Shown here piece after piece: positions 1 to 10,053 of a stretch of 64,000 nt of DNA. The notes beneath the pieces are model-generated. The model was not told the origin of the DNA and did not search any database. It saw nothing but the letters and a program-made list of their open reading frames with translations. Numbering within the stretch: the first letter of the stretch is position 1; each line of letters opens with the position of its first letter. This DNA is from Salegentibacter flavus (GTDB lineage Bacteria > Bacteroidota > Bacteroidia > Flavobacteriales > Flavobacteriaceae): positions 112,630 to 176,629 of the forward strand of contig NZ_FOVL01000006.1 in NCBI RefSeq assembly GCF_900115145.1, in the 5' to 3' direction. A program made the position numbers and the translations under genes.

Positions 1-130
1 GTAATAAATTGGCTATAGCTAAAAGTGAATCTGAGGGCATCGAAATCTTTATTTCAAAGTTCCCTCATTTTTAGTTACTCCACAACTTTTTGTGTTGAGC
101 CTCTAATATCAAGTTTTTTGAAGCAAATTT

Positions 131-163
131 GGTTACACTAACTTATTTAAATTTGGTGTAACC
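131..163. repeat. Short inverted repeat upstream of integrase remnant
   Basis: Perfect 8-bp arms GGTTACAC (131-138) and GTGTAACC (156-163) around a 17-bp AT-rich spacer. It lies 110 bp before a tyrosine recombinase remnant, so a decayed recombination core or operator is possible, but chance is not excluded. The stretch 1-130 shows nothing recognisable. Confidence 0.35.
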
Positions 164-271
164 AATTGGAAGTAATTTCCTACAAATAATAACTTAAAAC
201 CTTTTGTATCAATAGTTTATGAGGTATTTATTTTCTGCCTTTAACTTCAATCAGAATTAAAAATTGATGTT

Positions 272-662
272 ATGGATAATCATTTTGGCTACACTTTCTT
301 TATCAGGTCTATTAGGTCAAACCCTGAATTCGGTGCAATTTATTTAAGAATCAGTTCTAATGGTAAACGGGCTGCGTGTAGTTTATATAGAAAGGTTTCT
401 TTTACCGATTTTAACGAATCAAAAAATGAACGCCCATTTGAAAGAGATAGCTGACTTATGTTCCATAAATAAGAATTAAACTTTTCATTTGGCCAGACAC
501 ACTTTCGCAACAACAGTAACCCTATCAAATGGGGTGCCTATCGGAAGTGTAAGTGAAATGTTAGGACATAAAAATTTGAGGGCTACATAGTATTACTCCA
601 AAATTTTGGATAGGAAAGTTAGTGATGATATGGCAGTATTAAAAAGCAAATTATTTGGTTGA
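272..662 (+). pseudogene. Tyrosine recombinase (integrase) remnant
   Basis: Two pieces of one gene in different frames. Residues from 272 give a 60-residue Arm DNA-binding N-terminus typical of Bacteroidota integrases (IYLRISSNGKRA, then SLYRKVSF). From 486 another frame gives the catalytic C-terminus HLARHTFATT, then LGHKNL, a TAG stop where Gln is usual before the active-site Tyr (YYSKI), ending at the TGA at 660-662. The core-binding domain and the first half of the catalytic domain are missing, so there is an internal deletion, a frame change and an in-frame stop. The family normally has about 400 residues; this copy cannot be active. It suggests that an integrative element once sat at this end of the window. 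Confidence 0.85.
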
Positions 663-1482
663 CCTCCTTAAACATTTTTCCAATTAAATTTATCAGGGAT
701 TACAATAAAAATTACATTAATTGAGGGCCACACTCAGCGTGGTTTTTAACTTATTAGAAGGATAATGCCTGCTTTTTATCTTGGTTTTTTTATTTTTTTG
801 AACGAATAAGAATGCCCATTTCCGTGTTTTGGGGAGAACGATGAAATGGGCGGGTTCTTAGGTTTTGCAAAGCAAGTAGGATTTGTATATTTTCTATATG
901 GGGGATTTCCCCCATTTTTAACCAAATTGTTATAATTGAATTCCAGCTTTAAGAGAGATTGCCAGATATGATTATTTCGACGCTGAGAAAATAAGCGCCG
1001 ATATGATTGATTTTTTTTTGGTTATTTTTTTACGGCTACAGGTAGGGCCCGAAAGCTGAGATTATTGAACTATCGGTGGTGACCTGGGTGATAGATTTCC
1101 ATGAGAATTTGTTTATCAGGTTTTGTCGATACAGCGGATCTAAGTATCCCCGGAAGGAGAAAATCACGGAACAGATGAAGATCTTTATGCGAGATATTAG
1201 TATTAGTGAAGATTTTATAAGAAGACGTTTGGTGGATTTTGAAGTAGGCAAGGATATGTATTTTGAAAGAGAAAAGTTTGAAAATAAGTTCCTGGAGTTG
1301 AGATCCAGAATGAAGCCTGTTCGTTAAGGTTCTTGGGTTTTATTATATGAATCTCGTGGGTCAATATGAGACGTAGGTCCAGGCTGTTAAACGGTTTAGG
1401 GCCCTGCCACTTTCTTTGAGAAAATAGGTTGAGGGGACCTTTAGAAATTGGTCTTATAAGAAAATGCTGAAAAAGTTTTTGG
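663..1482. other. Gene-poor stretch with a possible decayed ORF
   Basis: No intact gene is seen. From about 960 the plus strand shows fragments in two frames: one around ARYDYFDAEKISADMI, and one open from 1046 to 1327 (from GTG 1076: MVTWVIDFHENLFIR...). They could be one frameshifted gene. The phrase KAEIIEL before 1076 recalls RteC-type mobile-element regulators, but the rest does not convince me, so I leave it unassigned. Together with the adjacent integrase fragment this looks like debris of a mobile element. Confidence 0.3.
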
Positions 1483-1522
1483 AAAAAAAGGGTTCAACCT
1501 TTAAAATTGGTTAAACCCTTTA
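1483..1522 (-). terminator. Intrinsic terminator of the beta-glucan PUL operon
   Basis: On the minus strand the stem AAGGGTTTAACC / GGTTGAACCCTT is followed by a seven-T run (plus-strand A at 1483-1489). It lies 26 bp after the GH3 stop and closes the operon that starts at susC. Confidence 0.8.
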
Positions 1523-1547
1523 TCAACAGAAGGTATTTATTAAAAAA

Positions 1548-3863
1548 CTACTCTTTCAGATGAATGCTCTTCTTGAGATTGTTTACAGATATCTCGAATT
1601 CTCCCGGCTCTGCCATTGTTTCTCCTTTCGGATTAACCGATGCCAGGTCGGAGGTATTGATGCTAAATTCAATAGTTTTAGTTTCTCCGGCAGCAAGTTC
1701 AACTTTCCTAAACTTCCGAAGTCTTTTTACATCTGGAGTGATCTCTGAAGCATACAGATCGGAGCTGTAAACCTCAACCACTTCTTTTCCACTGCGATTC
1801 CCAGTATTGGATAATTTCACGCTAACAGTAAAAGTATCGTTCTGAGTGATATCGGTTTTATCGATTTGCAGGTCTGATACTTCAAAATCGGTGTAACTTA
1901 GTCCGAACCCAAAAGGATACTGCGGATTGAAATCGGCTTCATAATTATATACCCCTTCGGCTTTGGTTTGCTCTTCAGAAGGCTTATGAATATACGGGAT
2001 TAGTGCATTAGGATAGCGCGGATATGTATAAGGCAGTTTTCCGGAAGGATTGATATCCCCAAATAAAATATCTACCAGGGCATCGCCGCCAAAATTCCCC
2101 GGAAGGTAAGTTTGCACCACAGCCTGCATTTCCTGTTCAAATTTGCTGATTATTCTCGGGCGACCTTCATTCAGAATAAGAATTACCGGTTTCCCGGTAG
2201 CTGCTAGTTCTTTTGCAAGTTTAGTCTGCAGATCGGAGATATAAAGATCATTAAGGTCACCCGGTTTTTCTGTATAGGAATTCTCACCCAGGACTAGAAA
2301 AATATAATCAACATTTTCTGCCTGTTTAACAGCATCAGCAATGCCGGCGTCCTCTTCTTCAAAATATTTACCGTCATTTTTATAATTTACTCCCGCTTCG
2401 AAGATCACATTTTCTTTTCCGAGCTTATTTTCAACAGCTTCTAATATTGTATTGTAATCTGCAGCAAATTCCGGGGTTTTTTCACCTTGCCAGGAATAGG
2501 TCCAGGCTCCATTGAGTGTTCTCATGGAATTGGCATTTGGTCCCGTTACCAAAACTTTCACGTCTTTTTTAAGAGGCAGCACACCGCTTTCATTTTTCAA
2601 AAGCGTAATCGATTCTGCAGCCATATTGAAGGCTTCCTGTTCAAATTCCTCACTTCCGAATTTCGGGTAATCCTTATAGTGGGTAACCGGAACTTCAAAT
2701 AGGTTTAGCGCGAGTTTTACTTTCAGTATTCTTTTTACCGCATCGTCAATGCGTGACTCCTTGACTTCACCTTCTTTCACTAATTCCAGGAGGTTGTCTA
2801 CAAAACGTTCGTACTCATAAGGAACCATAGACATATCAATTCCCGCGTTCACAGCCATTTTAATGGCTTCTTTGTCATTTTCAGCCACACGATCCCTGCG
2901 GTGCAGATTTTCGATATCGGCCCAATCGGTAACTACCAGGCCTTCAAAATTCAATTCTTCTTTCAGGAGTTTTGTGAGCAGGTCGTAATTAGCGTGTACC
3001 GGTTTTCCATTAATGAGTCCGGAATTGATCATAATAGTATGAGAGCCTGCATCTATTGCCGCCTTGAAAGCCGGAAGATGGTATTCCCTTAGAACATCAT
3101 CGGGAATATAGGCCGGAGTTCTGTCCTTTCCTGAAGTCACCGCATGATAGCCCAAAAAGTGCTTCATAGTTGAAGCCAGGTGGTGAGGATCCCCGATATT
3201 ATTATCTTCTCCCTCATATCCATCTATCATCGCTACTCCGAGTACCGAAGTGAGGTAGGGGTCTTCCCCAAAGGATTCCCACATACGGGAAAATCTTGGA
3301 TCCATCCCTAAATCTAATACCGGTGAGAAATTCCAAGGGATTCCACTTGCTCTTGTCTCATAGGCGGTTATCTCCGCTCCTTTTTTTACCAGCTCAGGGT
3401 TTCGGCTTGCGGCCTGTCCAATTTGCTGAGGAAACATGGTAGCACCCACGGTATAGGTTGCTCCATGAATCTCGTCTACTCCATAAATGATTGGAATATT
3501 CAGCTCGTTTTCTTCGGAATTTATCTCCTGAATTTCAGAAATGATCTCATGCCATTTTTGCCGGGGGAGTGCCCTGTTATTGGCTGTATTGAGAAAGGAG
3601 CCCACCTTATATTCGGAGACCGCTTTTCGCACCAGTTCCTTATCAAGATTAAAAGGTTCAAAACTGGAATAAATGTCTTCTCCTTCACCAATCACATCAA
3701 GGGTGACCTGGGTCATCTGGCCAACTTTTTCTTCCAGCGTCATTTTCGACAGTAAATCGCTGGCCTTTTCTTCTATTTCTGCTGAAGTTTTAGTTTCCTG
3801 GGCAGAGGTATTAAACCCGGCCAGTAAAACTACTGCAGCAAGTATTATCTTTTTTATCTTCAT
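1548..3863 (-). CDS. bglX: GH3 beta-glucosidase (BglX-like)
   Basis: A 771-residue exported glycoside hydrolase of family 3. It has a Sec signal peptide (about 1-21, ending NTSAQ). The family 3 barrel carries SPVLDLGMDPRFSRMWESF at 180-198, substrate-binding KHFLGYH at 234-240 and the nucleophile Asp313 in LVVTDW. The alpha/beta sandwich domain and a C-terminal fibronectin-III-like domain follow. Length and domain order are usual for periplasmic BglX enzymes, which remove glucose from the non-reducing end of beta-gluco-oligosaccharides. It is the last gene of the minus-strand PUL operon, 11 bp after the upstream GH30 gene, and would finish oligosaccharides made by the two GH30 enzymes. The exact linkage preference cannot be read from the sequence. 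Confidence 0.93.
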   Translation of the reverse strand: MKIKKIILAAVVLLAGFNTSAQETKTSAEIEEKASDLLSKMTLEEKVGQMTQVTLDVIGEGEDIYSSFEPFNLDKELVRKAVSEYKVGSFLNTANNRALPRQKWHEIISEIQEINSEENELNIPIIYGVDEIHGATYTVGATMFPQQIGQAASRNPELVKKGAEITAYETRASGIPWNFSPVLDLGMDPRFSRMWESFGEDPYLTSVLGVAMIDGYEGEDNNIGDPHHLASTMKHFLGYHAVTSGKDRTPAYIPDDVLREYHLPAFKAAIDAGSHTIMINSGLINGKPVHANYDLLTKLLKEELNFEGLVVTDWADIENLHRRDRVAENDKEAIKMAVNAGIDMSMVPYEYERFVDNLLELVKEGEVKESRIDDAVKRILKVKLALNLFEVPVTHYKDYPKFGSEEFEQEAFNMAAESITLLKNESGVLPLKKDVKVLVTGPNANSMRTLNGAWTYSWQGEKTPEFAADYNTILEAVENKLGKENVIFEAGVNYKNDGKYFEEEDAGIADAVKQAENVDYIFLVLGENSYTEKPGDLNDLYISDLQTKLAKELAATGKPVILILNEGRPRIISKFEQEMQAVVQTYLPGNFGGDALVDILFGDINPSGKLPYTYPRYPNALIPYIHKPSEEQTKAEGVYNYEADFNPQYPFGFGLSYTDFEVSDLQIDKTDITQNDTFTVSVKLSNTGNRSGKEVVEVYSSDLYASEITPDVKRLRKFRKVELAAGETKTIEFSINTSDLASVNPKGETMAEPGEFEISVNNLKKSIHLKE

Positions 3864-3874
3864 AATCGTTTATC

Positions 3875-5296
3875 TTAAAAGTTTAGGGTAGCCACAGAAT
3901 TTCCCGGGAGCGCAACATTATAGCTCTTTTCTCCAATTTCGATAGCTAAATTCTTTTGATCCTCATTTTTATTCTGAAGTATCACCACCACATTTCCTTC
4001 AGGAGAGAGAAAAGCAACATTGGGAAAATCTTCAGGCATATTTGAGTCTACCCGAACAGCGCCGGGGCGAACAAATTTGGAAGCCTGGGCTATGATGTAG
4101 TATGCCGGTTCCCTAGTTACTTCATCACCGGTGATCGTGATGGCGCCAAGACAGCGGTCACAGCCTCCACGGTCGGTGTGAGGTTCCTGATTTTCATCGG
4201 CAGCAAGGTTCCATTCCAAAACGTTTCTGCTCCAGTTTCTGGTAGCGCCAATGATGAGGTTTTCGGTATGCCATTCCATTTCCTGTGCGAAGTTCCCGGG
4301 AGCTCCCACCCATTGTTCGGTGAAATAAATGCGTTTATCGGGGTGAGCTTCGTGTACCTGGGAAAGCGCGCTTATATCTCCTCCATACAGATGAAAAGCA
4401 GAACCATCTACATATTGCGCAGCCTCAGGATCATCTAGTATAGAAATGGGATAATCGGGGCGATCGGCGTTATGATCGTAAAGGATGATCTTGGTGTCAA
4501 TACCATGTTCTTCAAACAGGGGACCTAAATGATCTTTTATGAACACCGCCTGATCTTCAGCCAACATCAAAAGACTTGGGTTATTCCCGGGGTGTAAAGG
4601 TTCATTCTGGATGGTGATGGCATCTATAGTGATTCCTTCCTGCGCCATAGCCTGTATGTACTTTACAAAATACATAGCATAAGCCGGGTAGTATTCTTCT
4701 TTAAGGCTGCCTCCGCGGGTATCTCCATTATCTTTCATCCAAACCGGAGGAGACCAGGGAGAGCCCAGTATTTTAATATCAGGAGCAATCTCAAGGATAT
4801 CTTTCAATACCGGAATGAGGTGAAGGCTGTCATTAGCCAGGGAAAATTTCTCAAGCTGTTCATCGGTTTCTCCTTCTTCCAGATCATTATAGGAAAACGG
4901 AGCCTCGTCAAGATCGGATGCGCCTATGCTTAGCCGAAGATAACTTACTCCGATCTCGTCCTGCTCGGTGCCAAAGAGTTCCTGTAAGAGTTCATTTCTG
5001 GCCGAATCGCTCATCTGATTTATATGCAAGGCACTTCCGCCGGTAAGGGTATATCCAAAACCGTCTATCTCCTGAAATTTCTGAGAGGTATCAACTTTTA
5101 TAGTTGCCTGTGCCTGGAAATCACCTTCCTTATCGGAAGTAAGCTCTCTTTTTTCAAGGAGAGATTTTTCATCGAGGCTTGTGAGCCACATTTCCGGTTC
5201 ATCCGGACTATTTTCTTCCTCGTTCTTCTGATTACAGGCTAATAGCGTGAAGAGCATTAGCATCAGAAGAATGGGTTTATTTAAGGGTTTGTACAT
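3875..5296 (-). CDS. GH30 beta-glucanase/glucosidase lipoprotein (copy 1)
   Basis: Retaining GH30 enzyme of about 473 residues. I place the start at ATG 5296, not the upstream in-frame ATG at 5323, because it gives a clean lipoprotein signal ending LLAC. Counting from 5323, the acid/base is Glu241 (TIQNEPLH) and the nucleophile Glu336 (YFTEQW); GSPWSPPVWMK is the usual GH30 signature, and a C-terminal beta domain follows. The likely subgroups are glucosylceramidase-like or endo-beta-1,6-glucanase. It is a paralogue of the GH30 gene at 7103-8551 and sits between the SusE-like binding protein and GH3. It probably sits on the outer membrane and cuts beta-1,6-glucosidic links; that specificity is inferred from context. 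Confidence 0.88.
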   Translation of the reverse strand: MYKPLNKPILLMLMLFTLLACNQKNEEENSPDEPEMWLTSLDEKSLLEKRELTSDKEGDFQAQATIKVDTSQKFQEIDGFGYTLTGGSALHINQMSDSARNELLQELFGTEQDEIGVSYLRLSIGASDLDEAPFSYNDLEEGETDEQLEKFSLANDSLHLIPVLKDILEIAPDIKILGSPWSPPVWMKDNGDTRGGSLKEEYYPAYAMYFVKYIQAMAQEGITIDAITIQNEPLHPGNNPSLLMLAEDQAVFIKDHLGPLFEEHGIDTKIILYDHNADRPDYPISILDDPEAAQYVDGSAFHLYGGDISALSQVHEAHPDKRIYFTEQWVGAPGNFAQEMEWHTENLIIGATRNWSRNVLEWNLAADENQEPHTDRGGCDRCLGAITITGDEVTREPAYYIIAQASKFVRPGAVRVDSNMPEDFPNVAFLSPEGNVVVILQNKNEDQKNLAIEIGEKSYNVALPGNSVATLNF

Positions 5297-5359
5297 TTCA
5301 ATAGGGGTAAAAGATGCCGCCAAAATAGCGGCATCTGTCTAATTATTAATATAGGCTAA

Positions 5360-7072
5360 TTACTGTAAAATGAATTCGTAGGTACCGGTCTCATAATCAT
5401 TGCTCACCTCGATATTCACCTCGTATGTTCCGGAGGTAGTAATATTGGTGAAGTTTGGACCACCATTGGTCATTGTTCCGGATAAGGCTTCAGGATCGTC
5501 CGCACCTAATTGAATATCCCAGGGAGAGTTAAATTTCAGGTTGTAACCTGCTTCCAGAGCCTGAGTGGTGGTGAATTTATGCGGATGTACATAGGTCATA
5601 AGGAACTCGTCCCTACTATCCCAGCCGCCGCCTTCTTCGTCCCAATGGAATAATTTTATGTTGTAATATTTCCAGTTTACGGCTCCTGTAGCAAAATTAA
5701 ATTCAAGGCTGTAAGCCTGATCTCTTGCAGGGGAAATATCTCCAGGGCTTTCCAGAAGTCCGAGACTACCAAACGCTGAATCCCCATCAGGATTGGAGGT
5801 TTCTCCTATAATTCCGTCCAGCGAATAGGCTGTTCCAGTACCATCTATAGCGCTGTTAAGCTCATAAATTACTTCAGCCTGAAGCGGGATATAGGTGCCA
5901 GACATAAATTTATCCTCTTCTTTGTTGAATTCAAATACAACTTCACCGTCTGCAAGAAGATAAAGCGCATCGGGGGTTTCAGAAGGAGGATTGCTTACCT
6001 GGTTGCTTTCAAGGGAATAGGTATAAGTATCACCGGAAAGGTCTACAGTAACTGTATAATCTCCCGGAGCATCCAATGAGATATCTTCAATTTCAATACC
6101 GGCATCTCCTGCCTGGGATTCCATATAAATTTCATTCTGGGTACCAACAATTCTTTTAAAGAGGTAACCCCAATCGCCATTGAGTCTGAAAAGGAATCCT
6201 CCGGAATTTAGAGAAAGTTGAGCTTCCCAAACGCCATTAGCCTGGTATTCCAATGGTTCATCTCCACCCCAGCCGGCAGCGATAACATCACCAACTACAC
6301 TTAGGTGGTCTATTTTTAGGAGGTTGTAGGTTCCTTCTGCAAGGTCTACAGTTAATCTGTATTCCCCGGTTTCAGCGACCATAATCGGATCTCCGTTTTT
6401 AACCAGATTTCCTTCGCTTCCTCCATAGATATGAGCAGGAAGTGAACTCTCGCTATAGATCTTAAAGCCCGCTCCTGCTTCCAGGTGAGTGTAGATCTCA
6501 AAAACATTTGTGGGATTATTGTCGGCATCTTTTAGCGACCTCAATGATAGGGCCTGGGAAAGATCTGAGCCTGCTTCTGTGGCCTCGCCTGAAAGGAACA
6601 ATTGCTCAGGTAGGTACTCTGTTTCAAAACGCTTTACGCTTACTTCTACAGAATCGGTAGTTTGTTTGTCTATACTTTTTGCAAGAACGGTTATTTCCAG
6701 GTCAACTTCTTTACCTGCTTCGAAACCTGCATAAGATAGTGCAAGGTCCATCTCACTGGCGGTAAAACTTCCATTGGTATCCCGGCCTCCATTTTCTGAA
6801 GCTTTACTAAGAAGAGGATCCTCATAATTTCCGGGGGTACTTAAGATAAGGGTATACCTCACCTGATATCTCTCGGTTGAAATTGCCGGATCCCAGGTGA
6901 ATTCAAAGTTCTCGTCTGGTTGGTTTTCATTTAGGACCAGAGTTTCATTCGTGGTAAGTAAGGAAGGCTCACTAAGATCCCATTCTCCAATAGGGTCAAG
7001 GTTGTCTTCTTCACAGGAAAAAATAAATGCCAGCACCAGAAATGCGCTAAGGAGTATTTTTATTTTTTTCAT
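5360..7072 (-). CDS. SusE/SusF-like surface glycan-binding lipoprotein
   Basis: A 570-residue lipoprotein (signal peptide ending IFSCEED). The N-terminal 120 residues resemble the SusE domain, with the typical opening LSEPSLLTTNETLVLN and FTWDPA. Tandem SusF/starch-binding-like beta modules follow, with repeated phrases such as GDYTVTVDLSGDTY and GTYNLLKID. It has no catalytic signature. It is encoded between the two GH30 genes, where Bacteroidota PULs keep their surface glycan-binding protein. Its expected role is to hold the polysaccharide on the cell surface next to SusCD. The ligand is inferred to be the same beta-glucan that the operon enzymes cleave. Confidence 0.85.
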   Translation of the reverse strand: MKKIKILLSAFLVLAFIFSCEEDNLDPIGEWDLSEPSLLTTNETLVLNENQPDENFEFTWDPAISTERYQVRYTLILSTPGNYEDPLLSKASENGGRDTNGSFTASEMDLALSYAGFEAGKEVDLEITVLAKSIDKQTTDSVEVSVKRFETEYLPEQLFLSGEATEAGSDLSQALSLRSLKDADNNPTNVFEIYTHLEAGAGFKIYSESSLPAHIYGGSEGNLVKNGDPIMVAETGEYRLTVDLAEGTYNLLKIDHLSVVGDVIAAGWGGDEPLEYQANGVWEAQLSLNSGGFLFRLNGDWGYLFKRIVGTQNEIYMESQAGDAGIEIEDISLDAPGDYTVTVDLSGDTYTYSLESNQVSNPPSETPDALYLLADGEVVFEFNKEEDKFMSGTYIPLQAEVIYELNSAIDGTGTAYSLDGIIGETSNPDGDSAFGSLGLLESPGDISPARDQAYSLEFNFATGAVNWKYYNIKLFHWDEEGGGWDSRDEFLMTYVHPHKFTTTQALEAGYNLKFNSPWDIQLGADDPEALSGTMTNGGPNFTNITTSGTYEVNIEVSNDYETGTYEFILQ

Positions 7073-7102
7073 TTTATTGTTATTTAATAGTTTAATTTTT
7101 AA

Positions 7103-8551
7103 TTACCATACAAGCGTTGATACTGAATTAGCTGTGCTGTTTATTTTCAGGTATTTATCCCCGGCCTGTACGTTTATATTTCTGTTCGAGGTAGTCTCAT
7201 TCAGAATCACCAGTGCAATTGTACCATCAGGATTTTGAAATGCCACATTAAAGATCCCACCGCTTATTTGATTTGAAGCAATTCTACTAGCACCCGGCCT
7301 GACGAATTTTGAGAAGTGAGCCAGGGCATAGAATTCTTCATTATAAATAATCTCTCCTGAAGATTCTATGGTAACTACACCCCTGCAGTCCTGGCATCCA
7401 TTATTGGTGGGGCCAGAATTTTCATCCAGGGCAAGGTTCCATAAAAGGGCAGTTTTTGACCAGTTTCGGGTGGTGCCAATAAAGATATTTTTGATATTCC
7501 ATTTAAGATTATCACCAAAATCTGTGGCCCATTCCCCTCCGGAAATTTCTGTGAAATAGAGTCCTTTTTCGGGAAAAGCATTGTGGACCTGTGACATTGC
7601 AGAGACATCTCCAGCATAAGCATGAAAAGCCGAACCGTCTACATAAGGATATGCCTCTTCATCACTAAGCACGGTGATGGGGTATTGGGGTTTATCGAAA
7701 TTATGATCATAAGCAATGATCTTAGTTTCGATTCCTTCACTCCGGAAAAGCGGTCCAAGGTGGTCTTTTATAAATTCCACTTGTTCTCCGGCTTCCATTA
7801 TCATAGTTGGATATTGCGCCTGATGTAAAGGCTCATTCTGTGGAGTTATCGCATCTACTTTTATCCCGTGGGCAGCATAGCCTTCGATATATTTCACAAA
7901 ATAATGGGCATAGGTATTATACCATTCCTGTTTTAAACTTCCTCCATAAAGGGATTTGTTTGTTTTCATCCAGGCCGGTGCGCTCCATGGGCTTCCCATA
8001 ATTCTAAGCTCGGGATAAACCTGCAAGATGTCCTTAAATACCGGAATCACATTTTTTTCATCTTCCTTCAAAGAAAAATTGTCCAAAGTGGCATCTGTCT
8101 CCCCGGCAGGCATGTCATTATAGGTGAAATCCTGCAAGGAAAAATCAGAGGCGCCTACACTCATACGCAAATAGGAAATTCCAATTCCCGTATTGGGGTT
8201 GAAAAGCTCCTTTAATAAGTCGCTCTTTTTACCGGAGGATAACCCATTAATGAGATAGGCTGAGGAGCCGGTAAGGGCAGCTCCAAAGCCTTCAATTTCC
8301 TGATATTTTTCAGTAGGATCGATAATAAGTTCAGGATCTGAGCTTAAAGGTTCACCATAAATATCCACAACAGGCAGTTTATCCAGTAATTGGGTTCCTG
8401 CTGTATTGGTGGTCCAGATCTGGGCTTTCCCAATTACCTCACCTCCGGGTTTAGACGGAGGAGGGAGTGGGGTTACCGGATCATCATCTGAACATTGGAT
8501 ATTCAAAAGACTCACAGAAAAGACAAATAATATTGCTATAATTCGGTTCAT
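7103..8551 (-). CDS. GH30 beta-glucanase/glucosidase lipoprotein (copy 2)
   Basis: A 482-residue GH30 enzyme with a lipoprotein signal (LNIQC, Cys20) and a Pro-rich linker. The acid/base is Glu240 (TPQNEPLH) and the nucleophile Glu335 (YFTEISGGEW). GSPWSAPAWMK is present, and the domain layout matches copy 1 at 3875. The two copies differ around the nucleophile (TEISGGEW against TEQWVGAP), so they probably divide endo- and exo-activity or chain lengths between them. The gene starts 2 bp after the susD stop, which means a tightly coupled operon. GH30 plus GH3 behind susCD is the gene set of known beta-1,6-glucan PULs. Confidence 0.9.
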   Translation of the reverse strand: MNRIIAILFVFSVSLLNIQCSDDDPVTPLPPPSKPGGEVIGKAQIWTTNTAGTQLLDKLPVVDIYGEPLSSDPELIIDPTEKYQEIEGFGAALTGSSAYLINGLSSGKKSDLLKELFNPNTGIGISYLRMSVGASDFSLQDFTYNDMPAGETDATLDNFSLKEDEKNVIPVFKDILQVYPELRIMGSPWSAPAWMKTNKSLYGGSLKQEWYNTYAHYFVKYIEGYAAHGIKVDAITPQNEPLHQAQYPTMIMEAGEQVEFIKDHLGPLFRSEGIETKIIAYDHNFDKPQYPITVLSDEEAYPYVDGSAFHAYAGDVSAMSQVHNAFPEKGLYFTEISGGEWATDFGDNLKWNIKNIFIGTTRNWSKTALLWNLALDENSGPTNNGCQDCRGVVTIESSGEIIYNEEFYALAHFSKFVRPGASRIASNQISGGIFNVAFQNPDGTIALVILNETTSNRNINVQAGDKYLKINSTANSVSTLVW

Positions 8552-8553
8552 TG

Positions 8554-10041
8554 TTAGTATCCGGGGTTCTGAGTCAGGTTAGGATTCCGGTTGATCTCGT
8601 TTTGCGGAATAGGCAATAGGAGGTCGGTTTCACTAACATTATAATCAACAGGTTGATTCGTACGAAGATCGATATCGTCTACAGCGTTCATGATTTCCAC
8701 GGCCATTCCAGAGCGGATAAGATCATCCCAGCGATATGCTTCCTGTGCAAGTTCCAGGCGTCTCTCTTTTAGAATTGCCCTTTTCATAGTTTCATATGAA
8801 GCTTTATCTTCTGAAGTCAATTCAGGAAGACCAACTCTTTCCCTAACAATATCTACCTGGTCGGCAGCTTCTTCGATCTGGCCTAATTCATTGAGCGCTT
8901 CAGCTTTCATCAGGATAATATCAGCAAGTCGAAAAATATAATCGTTGTCTGAACTAGCCCAGCCTCCGGCGTTTCTCCATTTATAGGCGAAAGGAACTTC
9001 ACTGTTAACCGCATTTCCCCAATATTCGTCTACCCATGGCACCGCTTCAAAAATCATAGTGGCATTCTTTCTGATCTCATCGCCTTCGTTATCAAAAGCT
9101 TCTACAAGGTCTTTTGACGGGGTGACAAATTTTCTCCAACTATCACCACTCAGGGAGGGAGGTAACTGCAATTGTGGAGCCCAGGTTCCTTCGTCGCCAC
9201 CCAGGTACTGGATCTCAAGAATAGACTCTTCATTATTATAGTTATTTCCGTCAAAGAGTTTATCATAATCATCCAACAAACGATAACCTGCGGGACTGTT
9301 AATCACAGCGTTTGCAGCTTCCAGAACTGCCGGATAATCGGGGTTGGGCTTTTGAGCGTTTACCTTGGTCAATAAGGCGTTTGCAGCGCCTACAGTTGCC
9401 CGTGCCTTGTTTACACTGGCATCATTCCCATAGGAATGTGGTAAAAGCTCTTTTGCATCATTTAGATCGGTTATGATTTGATCATGAACCTCCTCTGCAG
9501 AACTTCTGGGAAGTCTCACTTCTGAAGGATCTACCGATTTGATAGGTTCCAGGATAAGCGGAACGCCGCCCCATTGTTTTACCAGATTATAATAGTGGTA
9601 TGCCCTGAGGAAAAGTGCCTGCCCAATGATCTGGGTGCGTTCTTCCTCGGTAATTTCCTGATCGATCTCCGGGGCTTTTTCAAGAACAAGATTCGCCTTG
9701 GAAATCGCATTGTAAATTGATGACCAGGCGTTAAAAACCCTATTGTTCGTAGTAGAAACATCTACGTCATCAAAAGCGAAAATTTCAGGGTTATCTCCAC
9801 CGGCATAGTGATTGTCAGAGCGGACGTCCTCGAAAATAATTTTGTCCCACACGTAATAATCATTTGATTGAAAAGATTCATAAACCCCGGTCAAAGCAGC
9901 GTTAAGCTGGGTGCCGGTAGCATATGCGTTTTCTGTTGTTTCCTCTGAAATAGGCATTAAGTCTAATTCATCGTCGCAGGAGATGAGACTTGCTGCTATA
10001 AACAGTCCGGAAAAATATTTTATAAAATGTTGTTTTTTCAT
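8554..10041 (-). CDS. susD: SusD/RagB outer-membrane glycan-binding lipoprotein
   Basis: A 495-residue SusD family protein with a lipoprotein signal ending SLISC. N-terminal SusD_N-like helices (TQLNAALTGVYESFQSNDYY) and the C-terminal RagB/SusD region are present; the C-terminus LLLPIPQNEINRNPNLTQNPGY is a family hallmark. It forms the lid of the SusC transporter and captures oligosaccharides at the cell surface. It is encoded 12 bp after susC and directly before GH30 copy 2. Length and order are standard. Confidence 0.95.
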   Translation of the reverse strand: MKKQHFIKYFSGLFIAASLISCDDELDLMPISEETTENAYATGTQLNAALTGVYESFQSNDYYVWDKIIFEDVRSDNHYAGGDNPEIFAFDDVDVSTTNNRVFNAWSSIYNAISKANLVLEKAPEIDQEITEEERTQIIGQALFLRAYHYYNLVKQWGGVPLILEPIKSVDPSEVRLPRSSAEEVHDQIITDLNDAKELLPHSYGNDASVNKARATVGAANALLTKVNAQKPNPDYPAVLEAANAVINSPAGYRLLDDYDKLFDGNNYNNEESILEIQYLGGDEGTWAPQLQLPPSLSGDSWRKFVTPSKDLVEAFDNEGDEIRKNATMIFEAVPWVDEYWGNAVNSEVPFAYKWRNAGGWASSDNDYIFRLADIILMKAEALNELGQIEEAADQVDIVRERVGLPELTSEDKASYETMKRAILKERRLELAQEAYRWDDLIRSGMAVEIMNAVDDIDLRTNQPVDYNVSETDLLLPIPQNEINRNPNLTQNPGY

Positions 10042-10053
10042 AAGTATTTTAAT

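Noticed and set aside
1432..1446. ggggacctttag resembles the reverse complement of the guide reading AAAGGTCC
   Set aside because: Only 9 bases agree and the following bases do not; expected by chance in 64 kb.
6849..6862. gggtatacctc in the SusE-like gene as a target of the second guide reading
   Set aside because: Only the palindromic GGTATACCT core agrees, inside a coding region, with no extension.
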